A DNA stretch of 8,532 nt from Nitrospinota bacterium (lineage in GTDB: Bacteria > Nitrospinota > Nitrospinia > Nitrospinales > VA-1), in NCBI GenBank assembly GCA_022567815.1, contig JADFGI010000116.1, positions 1 through 8,532 of the forward strand, read 5' to 3'. Position numbers and translations under genes: made by a program. Each line of letters begins with the position of its first letter. The first letter of the stretch is position 1. The notes beneath the pieces were generated by a model that worked only from the letters and a program-made list of their open reading frames with translations, did no database searches and had not been told where the DNA came from. This document shows positions 1 to 4,995 of the stretch, one piece after another.

Positions 1-718
1 CGAGCCGCTGTCCGGCGAAATGCTTGGTGCCTTCGTCTTCGTACAGATCGTAATAGCCGATGAAGCCGGAGCGAACGATGGGTTTTGCCTCACCTGGGGG
101 TCCCTTGAGCACCGGGTTTTCAGGAAAGTAATCCCAAGTCCTGCCGTCCTTAGAGCGTGCAAATCCCACTGTGGGCAGGCCCCTGGCCGACGTGCCGCGG
201 AGAAACGCCAGCCACTGCCCACTCGGCAGTCGCTGAACCACATTATAGGACGAGGTCCCGTACATCCACGGTTCTTTGGACGTGGTCAGCACCGGCAGGA
301 TGTCGTGGACACTCACCTTAGCCAGTGACTTGTCCCTGACAATGGTCCATTGATCGGCTGGATGATCGACGCGCTGGTTGCCATCGATGAGCAGGAGGTC
401 GGGATACAGGTTGCACTTTTCGATGGCCTGCTTCATGGCTAATAATGCCGCTTGCAGGATGTTGATCCGGTCGATTGTCTCGACGGAAACGATGCCCACG
501 CCATAGGCCAACGCGGTCCGGGTGATCCGCGAAAAAAATTTCTCTCTGGTCTTTTGAGAAAGTTTTTTGCTGTCATCCAAACCGTCCAGAGAGACTTGTG
601 GAGGGAGCAGAACCGCGCCAGCGACCACGGGTCCCGCCAGGGGGCCGCGTCCCGCTTCATCGACTCCAATAACGAAACGGTAGCCTTTGTGTGCGGCCTG
701 GGTTTCATATTTCAGCAT
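1..718 (-). CDS. rnhB: Ribonuclease HII N-terminal part fused in frame to a propeller-like sequence (runs off the left edge)
   Basis: RNase HII cleaves the RNA strand of RNA/DNA hybrids, including single misincorporated ribonucleotides. The ATG at 718-716 has a GAAGGAG-type site just upstream (722-730), and the frame stays open for 239 codons to the window edge. Residues 14-36 carry the family signature VIGVDEAGRGPLAGPVV with catalytic Asp20 and Glu21. Residues 50-53 give the DSKKLS region, and IDGN at 111-114 gives catalytic Asp112. The match stops near residue 127 (about position 337). The expected block of small residues followed by an AKVTRD-like motif, which holds the fourth catalytic Asp, is absent. 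Residues 130-239 instead resemble a GH43/GH32-type five-bladed propeller (GFARSKDGRTWDYFPENPVL). By hand count GC is about 60% in 1-300, against about 52% in 361-600. The RNase HII part is certain; the fusion is probably an assembly join, and as it stands the product would lack RNase HII activity. Confidence 0.85.
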   Translation of the reverse strand, partial: MLKYETQAAHKGYRFVIGVDEAGRGPLAGPVVAGAVLLPPQVSLDGLDDSKKLSQKTREKFFSRITRTALAYGVGIVSVETIDRINILQAALLAMKQAIEKCNLYPDLLLIDGNQRVDHPADQWTIVRDKSLAKVSVHDILPVLTTSKEPWMYGTSSYNVVQRLPSGQWLAFLRGTSARGLPTVGFARSKDGRTWDYFPENPVLKGPPGEAKPIVRSGFIGYYDLYEDEGTKHFAGQRL

Positions 719-738
719 TTCGGTCTCCTTCTGGAGAA

Positions 739-767
739 ATCATATTTCATCCAGAACCACCAGGCAA
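739..767 (-). promoter_or_regulatory. Candidate sigma70-type promoter of rnhB
   Basis: On the minus strand a TTGCCT -35 (767-762) is separated by 17 bp from a TATGAT -10 (744-739). Transcription would begin near 732, just upstream of the rnhB Shine-Dalgarno sequence. This gives rnhB its own promoter, which fits its separation from rplS by the oppositely oriented protease gene. Confidence 0.45.
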
Positions 768-791
768 CTTAAAATTATCTCGAAATGAACG

Positions 792-814
792 ACCCCGCCG
801 AAAGCGGACGGGGT
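792..814. other. GC-rich hairpin between the divergent rnhB and M48 genes
   Basis: ACCCCG-CCG, an AAAG loop, then CGG-A-CGGGGT form a stem of about nine pairs with one bulged A. No T-run follows on either strand, so it is not a classical intrinsic terminator. A second, smaller inverted repeat, CCCAC-TT-GTGGG, lies at 866-877. Together they are the only structure I see in the 223-bp gap 719-941 apart from the two promoters. Either could be a regulator site or a relic; no function is assigned. Confidence 0.5.
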
Positions 815-904
815 ATCCGACAAAGATCTTCATTTAAAAGCTGTATCAAGCTATGGGGTATGAAACCCACTTGTGGGAATAATATTGGATGGTTGGAATT
901 GTCA

Positions 905-934
905 TTGCAAAACCAGGTCAATCAGCAATATAAT
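905..934 (+). promoter_or_regulatory. Candidate promoter of the M48 protease gene, abutting its start codon
   Basis: A TTGCAA -35 (905-910), an 18-bp spacer and a perfect TATAAT -10 (929-934) precede the ATG at 942 by only seven bases. The expected transcription start therefore falls on or next to the start codon, which predicts a leaderless or near-leaderless mRNA. Confidence 0.5.
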
Positions 935-941
935 TCGGAGT

Positions 942-1745
942 ATGAAAACAAAAATTATAGGTCCCATATTTGTCTTACTGGCTTTAATTGCGGCTTGCGT
1001 GACCACCCCGGAATCGGGGAAGCAGGCTTTCATCATGATTTCTTTGTCCCAGGAAGCGACCTTGGGCAAGCAAGCTTTTGGGGAGATTCTCAAAAAGGAA
1101 AAGGAATCAAAGGACGCCCGCCTGGTCGGCATCACCGAGCGAGTTGGCCGGCGTCTGGCGGCGGTGACCACCATGCCGAACCTGGATTGGGAATTTAAGC
1201 TGTTTGAGTCAGACCAGATGAATGCTTTTGCGTTGCCCGGCGGTAAAACTGCGGCTTATACAGGTTTATTGAAGGTATGCGAGAATGAAGCGGCGTTGGC
1301 GGCAGTAATGGGCCACGAAATAGCGCATGTGACGGCCCGTCATGGAGCCCAGCGCATGACTCAACAAATGGTGTTGTCTACCGCAATGTCGGCGGCCAGT
1401 ATCTCTCTTGCGAACAAGGATAGCCGCGCATTGATTCTCGGCGCTCTGGGATTGGGAGTGCAGTACGGAGTTCAGCTTCCCTTCAGCCGGGGTGATGAAT
1501 CGGAAGCGGATCAGATTGGTTTGGCTTATATGGCGAAGGCGGGGTACGACCCAAGAGAAGCGGTCAGGTTTTGGACTCGGTTCAGTCAAATGAAACAGGG
1601 CGGGCAACCGCCGGAATTTCTTTCAACCCATCCCGCGGATGCAACCAGGATCGCCAACCTGAAGCGGTTTATGCCGCGAGCCCTGGCTCAATACAAAAAT
1701 GCGAAAATCCAATACGGTTTGGGAGAAACTTTCTTTCAAAAATAA
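942..1745 (+). CDS. M48 family zinc metalloprotease, lipoprotein
   Basis: This is a 267-residue peptidase of the M48 (LoiP/YggG-like) family, expected to degrade or quality-control envelope proteins in the periplasm. Residues 1-19 form a lipoprotein signal peptide with lipobox I-A-A-C at 16-19. Cys19 would be lipidated, and Val20 at +2 would not retain the protein in the inner membrane under E. coli rules. The zinc site HEIAH is at 125-129. The third ligand is expected in ESEAD (186-190, an ExxxD motif), with Glu186 as ligand. NAFALPGG (94-101) and ARHGAQRM (132-139) are also typical of the family. No TPR or other C-terminal domain follows. I chose the ATG at 942 because it places the signal peptide at the N terminus; an upstream GTG at 873 in the same frame would bury it. 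The only GGAG lies one base from the ATG, too close to act as a ribosome site. It stands on the strand opposite to the surrounding translation cluster and converges on rplS. Confidence 0.92.
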   Translation: MKTKIIGPIFVLLALIAACVTTPESGKQAFIMISLSQEATLGKQAFGEILKKEKESKDARLVGITERVGRRLAAVTTMPNLDWEFKLFESDQMNAFALPGGKTAAYTGLLKVCENEAALAAVMGHEIAHVTARHGAQRMTQQMVLSTAMSAASISLANKDSRALILGALGLGVQYGVQLPFSRGDESEADQIGLAYMAKAGYDPREAVRFWTRFSQMKQGGQPPEFLSTHPADATRIANLKRFMPRALAQYKNAKIQYGLGETFFQK

Positions 1746-1802
1746 AGTTATCCATTGAACCCAGGCGATTGGAGGACGAGGGATTTGGCGGGAGAATAAG
1801 GG

Positions 1803-1841
1803 AAAAGCGAGCAGGGTATTGGAAGATTCCAGACCCTGCTC
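1803..1841 (-). terminator. Rho-independent terminator of rplS
   Basis: Directly after the rplS stop, the minus strand forms GAGCAGGGT paired with ACCCTGCTC (nine pairs; plus-strand arms 1833-1841 and 1809-1817). An inner TGGA/TCCA stem lies within it, and GC-TTTT follows (1808-1803). On the plus strand the same stem is followed by only three T residues, so it may act weakly for the converging M48 gene too. Confidence 0.8.
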
Positions 1842-1843
1842 TT

Positions 1844-2251
1844 TCAGGATGCGGATTTTTGCGCCTTGGTTTTTTTGGCTTTGGCTTTGGCGGTTTTGCC
1901 CGCCCTTTTCGGCCGCAATTCTTTCAGCCTTGCCGCCTTGCCGCGCAGTTCCCTCAAGTAATACAACCTTGCCTGCCGGACTTTTGCGCGTTTCACGGTT
2001 TCGATTTTTACCACTCGCGGGGAATGCAGGGGAAAAATTCTTTCCACACCCACGCCGAAAGAAATTTTTCGAACCGTAAGGGTCCTGCGAACGCCGCCGC
2101 CATGCATTTTGATAACGACTCCCTCGATTATCTGGGTGCGTTCCTTTTCACCCTCGATGATCCGCATGTGCACTCTCACCGTATCCCCGATGTGTATCTC
2201 CGGGACCTCTTTTTTCAGTTCTCCGGCTTCAATTTGATCAATCAGGTTCAT
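1844..2251 (-). CDS. rplS: 50S ribosomal protein L19
   Basis: L19 lies at the 30S-50S interface of the large ribosomal subunit. The 135-residue product has the whole family pattern: an N-terminal helix (MNLIDQIEAGEL), then GDTVRVHMRIIEGEKERTQ, VIKMHGGGVRRTLTVRKIS, GVGVERIFPLHSP and the RRAKVRQARLYYLRELRGKAARLKE-type block. A lysine/alanine-rich tail (about residues 115-135) extends the usual length of about 115 residues. The ATG at 2251 is preceded at eight bases by AAAGGAG (2266-2260); a TTG immediately upstream at 2254 is possible but less well spaced. It is last in the minus-strand translation cluster and is parted from the methyltransferase gene by 250 bp of repeats. I see no clear promoter of its own. 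Confidence 0.96.
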   Translation of the reverse strand: MNLIDQIEAGELKKEVPEIHIGDTVRVHMRIIEGEKERTQIIEGVVIKMHGGGVRRTLTVRKISFGVGVERIFPLHSPRVVKIETVKRAKVRQARLYYLRELRGKAARLKELRPKRAGKTAKAKAKKTKAQKSAS

Positions 2252-2306
2252 CAATCCAACTCCTTTCCGCCATACAATCTATTATTTGAGAAATAACTTT
2301 TTATTC

Positions 2307-2494
2307 CCCGCTACGCGGGAGGATAAGTTTAAGGCTCCGCTCGCTGTGCTCACGAGCCCCGAAAAGCTATAAATCCACTGGGTCCAGCGTCACGCCCGCT
2401 ACGCGGGAGGATAAGTTTAAGGCTCCGCTCGCTGTGCTCACGAGCCCCGAAAAGCCATAATTCCATAGCGCGTTAATATGGGTCCAGCGTCACG
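2307..2494. repeat. Two tandem copies of a composite repeat
   Basis: A 61-bp sequence starting CCCGCTACGCGGG occurs twice without a mismatch, at 2307-2367 and 2395-2455. Each copy is followed by a spacer (12 bp, then 24 bp) and then by GGGTCCAGCGTCACG (2380-2394 and 2480-2494), so the full units are 88 and 100 bp. The 61-mer contains internal inverted repeats: CCCGC/GCGGG, GGCTC/GAGCC and GCTCG/CGAGC. It fills the gap between the methyltransferase gene and rplS. It resembles dispersed REP/MITE-like repeats; no transposase is present. Confidence 0.9.
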
Positions 2495-2499
2495 CTGGT
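2480..2499. repeat. REP-like palindrome, copy next to the methyltransferase stop codon
   Basis: The motif CCAGCGT-C-ACGCTGG is a near-perfect palindrome with seven-base arms. The 20-bp sequence containing it recurs in inverted orientation at 6490-6509. It begins two bases after the methyltransferase stop codon, so a hairpin would form at the 3' end of that mRNA. No T-run follows. Confidence 0.8.
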
Positions 2500-2501
2500 T
2501 G

Positions 2502-3077
2502 TTACCGGAGAACCCCAAACAGGCGGTCCAGGATAATGGCAATGGCCGCCCGCACCGGCAAATGATTATATTCTTCAGATCCCTTAATTGGGTTCAGCAC
2601 AAAATCCGCTTTGCGGATGATATTTTGTTCCAATCCCCACCCGGTGCCAAAAACCAGCAGATATTGTTTTTCTTTTTTCAGCTCTTTCCGCATCCCTTCG
2701 TAGCCAATGCTCCGGGAATGTTCCCTGGCATGGGTGACGATGGTTTTGGGTTTTTGTCCGAACCTCTCAGTAATGTCCGCGATGACATCTTCCAGGGAAT
2801 TTATTACCTGGGTTTTGAGCAGAGCTTCCTTCCGCGTCGGATTATATGTTGCTCCGTGACCCGTTTTCCAGTGGCTTATGATTCTGCCCACCAAATTCTG
2901 CTGGGTTTTCAGGGGTGTGACGATATATAACGCCCCAATCCCGTAGGTCCGGCAGATACGGGATGAATCGTGTACATCCAGCGTGGTGACCGAGGAGACG
3001 ACAACTTCGCCCGCCTTGTTGTAAACGGGAAAATGGACCAGCGCCAGGTGAATATTTGAATGGGCCCCCTCAGCCAA
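2502..3077 (-). CDS. SPOUT-type RNA methyltransferase, PF09936 (TM1570-like) family
   Basis: This is a 191-residue protein of the SAM-dependent RNA methyltransferase family often found next to trmD; its RNA target is not established to my knowledge. The N-terminal ALVHFPVYNKAGEVVVSSVTTLDVHD-like block (11-37) and RTYGIGALYIVTP (43-55) are family hallmarks. FGTGWGL (143-149) and the YNHLPVRAAIAII..DRL stretch (170-186) match the SAM-binding trefoil knot at the C terminus. The likely start is TTG at 3077, overlapping the end of trmD by eight bases (ATTGGCTGA). A GAGGGGG lies just inside the reading frame but no standard start codon follows it at suitable distance, so translation is probably coupled to trmD. 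The family is confident; the exact first residue is uncertain. Confidence 0.9.
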   Translation of the reverse strand: MAEGAHSNIHLALVHFPVYNKAGEVVVSSVTTLDVHDSSRICRTYGIGALYIVTPLKTQQNLVGRIISHWKTGHGATYNPTRKEALLKTQVINSLEDVIADITERFGQKPKTIVTHAREHSRSIGYEGMRKELKKEKQYLLVFGTGWGLEQNIIRKADFVLNPIKGSEEYNHLPVRAAIAIILDRLFGVLR

Positions 3078-3807
3078 TTTTAAGTTCTTTCAGGGCCAAC
3101 TTTTCCTGATCCGAAAGTTCGAGTTTTTTTAGAAGATCCGGTCTCACGCGGGCGGTTTTTTTCAATGCCTGTTGCCTTTGCCAGTCCTGAATATTTTTAT
3201 GATTGCCGGAAACGAGAACCTCCGGAACCTTGTATCCCTTGAAATCCCTGGGTCTGGTGTATTGCGGGTATTCTAAAAGCGGGTCCGAAAAGGATTCTTC
3301 CACCACCGAATTTTCATCGCCAAGTACGCCCGGAATCAGCCGGCAGACCGTTTCGACCACCGCCATTGCCGGAATCTCCCCTCCGGACAGGACATAATCG
3401 CCGATGGAAATCTCCTCGTCCACGCAATGCAGGCCGACCCTTTCGTCGACTCCTTCATATCGGCCGCATACCAGGATCAAATTCTCCTCCCTGGAAAGCT
3501 CCCAGGCTTTCTCCTGATTAAAGGGTTTGCCGCCGGGAGACATCAAAATCGTCCGGGCTTTTGGGATTTGCTTTTTAATATCATCAATCGCCCGTGAGAT
3601 CGGTTCAACATTCATCACCAATCCCACGCCACCGCCGAAGGGGTAGTCGTCCACCTTTTTATGTTTGTTCAGGGAATAATCACGCAAATTGTGGATGCGG
3701 ATGTCCAGCAATCCTTTTTGACGTGCGCGATGCAGAATGCTCTCGTTAAATGGGGATTCAAACATTCCCGGAAAAATGGTAATGATGTCAAACCGTAGAG
3801 TCCTCAA
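3070..3807 (-). CDS. trmD: tRNA (guanine-N1-)-methyltransferase
   Basis: TrmD methylates N1 of G37 next to the anticodon, using SAM, which prevents +1 frameshifting. The 245-residue product is full length. It shows RFDIITIFPGMF at the N terminus, DDYPFGGGVGLVM (53-65), LVCGRYEGVDERV (112-124) and EISIGDYVLSGGEIPAM (132-148); the last two form the trefoil-knot SAM site. The C-terminal tRNA-binding block is SFSDPLLEYPQYTRP (172-186) followed by GNHKNIQDWQRQQAL (201-215). No ATG is available near the expected start. TTG at 3807 has GAGGG five bases upstream and overlaps the end of rimM by 20 bases, which suggests translational coupling. It lies in the rpsP-khpA-rimM-trmD order common to many bacteria. 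Confidence 0.97.
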   Translation of the reverse strand: MRTLRFDIITIFPGMFESPFNESILHRARQKGLLDIRIHNLRDYSLNKHKKVDDYPFGGGVGLVMNVEPISRAIDDIKKQIPKARTILMSPGGKPFNQEKAWELSREENLILVCGRYEGVDERVGLHCVDEEISIGDYVLSGGEIPAMAVVETVCRLIPGVLGDENSVVEESFSDPLLEYPQYTRPRDFKGYKVPEVLVSGNHKNIQDWQRQQALKKTARVRPDLLKKLELSDQEKLALKELKIG

Positions 3808-4306
3808 TCAAACCCTCGACGTTCTCGAATATCAGCTTTTTCTCTTCAATGTCGATAGTTTTTACCACCCAATCGATCATTGGGATCAGGATTTCTTTTT
3901 CACCGTCGCGGACCACATAGACATCGTTACTGCCGGTTTCGATGACATCCTCCACCTGGCCGTAGTGGCGGCCATTCTCGTCAAAAACGTTCAATCCGAT
4001 GACTTGATAACGGTAATATTCACCGTCCGGGAGTTTTTTGAAATCCGTATCCCGCACGAGAACAGTTTGGCCCGTATAGGCCTCCGCGTCATCAATGGTG
4101 TCGATGTCTTTAAACTTGATGATGAGCTTGCCCGGATTTCCGCGTAACGAAACAAATTCCTGCTCGGTTTCTTGCCCCTGATTACCTTGCAGTTTCAGGC
4201 GATTCAGGTTTTGCAGAATTTCCGGTTCGGTGACGAAGGGATGAAACTTAAACTCCCCTTTCAATCCATGCGTTCGGGGAATTTTTCCGACCGGGACCCA
4301 TTCCAT
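3788..4306 (-). CDS. rimM: Ribosome maturation factor RimM
   Basis: RimM binds ribosomal protein S19 and helps mature the head of the 30S subunit. The 172-residue product has the N-terminal RimM barrel (VGKIPRTHGLKGEFKFHPF at 6-24) and a C-terminal PRC-barrel beginning near residue 97 (YYRYQVIGLNVFDENG) with GSNDVYVV and EILIPMIDWVV. The length is typical. The ATG at 4306 lies three bases after the khpA stop (TGATAAATG), so re-initiation by the same ribosomes is likely. Its last codons overlap the trmD start. Confidence 0.96.
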   Translation of the reverse strand: MEWVPVGKIPRTHGLKGEFKFHPFVTEPEILQNLNRLKLQGNQGQETEQEFVSLRGNPGKLIIKFKDIDTIDDAEAYTGQTVLVRDTDFKKLPDGEYYRYQVIGLNVFDENGRHYGQVEDVIETGSNDVYVVRDGEKEILIPMIDWVVKTIDIEEKKLIFENVEGLIEDSTV

Positions 4307-4309
4307 TTA

Positions 4310-4540
4310 TCACTCGATGATTTCCAGTACCGCCCGTTTTTTAAGCTTGGTTGCGGTAGCGTTTAAAATAACGCGGATGGCGCGGGCGGTTTTTCCCTGC
4401 TTGCCGATAACTTTCCCCAAATCATCCTTCGCAACATGAAGCTCAAAGACGGTTGTTTTATCCCCTGTTATTTCATTTAGTCTCACTTCATCTGGTTTAT
4501 CAACCAAAGACTTCGCAATAATCAAAATGAGATCTTTCAT
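4310..4540 (-). CDS. khpA: KH-domain RNA-binding protein KhpA (YlqC family)
   Basis: This small (76-residue) single KH-domain protein binds RNA; in Firmicutes it partners with KhpB (Jag/EloR), and the rpsP-khpA-rimM-trmD position is conserved. The GxxG loop reads IGKQG at 45-49 (KVIGKQGKTARAIR), preceded by the typical FELHVAKDDLG. I start it at the ATG at 4540, which has a strong AGGAGG five bases upstream; an in-frame upstream start at 4564 would include that ribosome site and is rejected. It is separated from rpsP by 114 bp, the only sizeable gap in this operon. Confidence 0.95.
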   Translation of the reverse strand: MKDLILIIAKSLVDKPDEVRLNEITGDKTTVFELHVAKDDLGKVIGKQGKTARAIRVILNATATKLKKRAVLEIIE

Positions 4541-4605
4541 GACGTCCTCCTGGAACAGCAACACAATTTTAACTGAGTGTGGGACGAATGATTACTATGT
4601 CCGAA

Positions 4606-4617
4606 ATCAAATTTGAT
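4606..4617. repeat. 12-bp perfect palindrome in the rpsP-khpA gap
   Basis: ATCAAATTTGAT lies in the 114-bp non-coding gap within an otherwise overlapping operon. It could be an operator or an mRNA processing/structure element. AT-rich 12-mers of this kind can arise by chance, so no function is claimed. Confidence 0.35.
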
Positions 4618-4654
4618 GCAAAATCGAATAATGCACTAGCTGGAAGCGGAAAAA

Positions 4655-4909
4655 CTATTGTGCCGTCTGTTGAGCCGCCTCTGCTTTTTTCAAAAGAGAC
4701 GCCACTGTTTTACTGGGTTGAGCACCTTTGGCGATCCAGGCCGAAGCTTTTTCTAAATCGATTTTACAGTTGTCTTCGGATTTTAATGGATCAAAGGTTC
4801 CCAGAATTTCCAAAAATCGACCGTCTCGAGGAGACCTCGAATCGGCGGCAACAATACGGTAGAAGGGCCTCTTTTTCGCGCCCCGCCTAGTCAATCGAAT
4901 AACAACCAA
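4655..4909 (-). CDS. rpsP: 30S ribosomal protein S16
   Basis: S16 is a 16S rRNA-binding protein needed early in 30S assembly. The 84-residue product matches the family across its length: VIRLTRRGAKKRPFYRIVAADSRSPRDGRFLEILGTFDPL, then DLEKASAWIAKGAQPSKTVASLLKKA. The reading frame begins with TTG at 4909, five bases after a perfect AGGAGG (4920-4915); no ATG or GTG lies near. It is first in the operon that runs through khpA, rimM and trmD, has its own promoter upstream, and ends with TAG. Confidence 0.96.
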   Translation of the reverse strand: MVVIRLTRRGAKKRPFYRIVAADSRSPRDGRFLEILGTFDPLKSEDNCKIDLEKASAWIAKGAQPSKTVASLLKKAEAAQQTAQ

Positions 4910-4928
4910 ACTAGCCTCCTTTCTTTAT

Positions 4929-4957
4929 AATATACGTTTCTGTTGAGTTTTTGGCAA
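4929..4957 (-). promoter_or_regulatory. Promoter of the rpsP-khpA-rimM-trmD operon
   Basis: On the minus strand TTGCCA (4957-4952) and TATATT (4934-4929) are separated by 17 bp, each one base from the sigma70 consensus. The predicted start near 4922 would leave a leader of about 13 bases made up mostly of the AGGAGG ribosome site. It lies in the 86-bp ffh-rpsP gap, which holds no clear terminator, so read-through from ffh is also possible. Confidence 0.65.
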
Positions 4958-4995
4958 AAATCTTCCGATTTGTAGAAATTTTCCTTAAACGGAAT

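Noticed and set aside
1..718. A new RNase HII-glycosidase fusion enzyme as an exciting system
   Set aside because: The join falls inside the RNase HII catalytic fold and drops its fourth catalytic Asp region, lies within 340 bp of the window edge, and coincides with a GC shift; an artefact is more likely.
873..941. Upstream GTG start for the M48 protease
   Set aside because: It would put 23 residues before a clear lipoprotein signal peptide and has no well-placed ribosome site.
1571..2296. A 241-codon plus-strand open frame over the M48 end and rplS
   Set aside because: It overlaps two well-supported genes and a terminator, and its composition is a shadow of rplS.
2307..2494. The repeat pair as a CRISPR array
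   Set aside because: There are only two copies, the repeat is 61 bp, the spacers themselves contain the shared GGGTCCAGCGTCACG, and there is no cas gene.
2478..2930. Plus-strand open frame opposite the SPOUT methyltransferase
   Set aside because: It is antisense to a conserved gene and starts within the repeat; no family features are seen.
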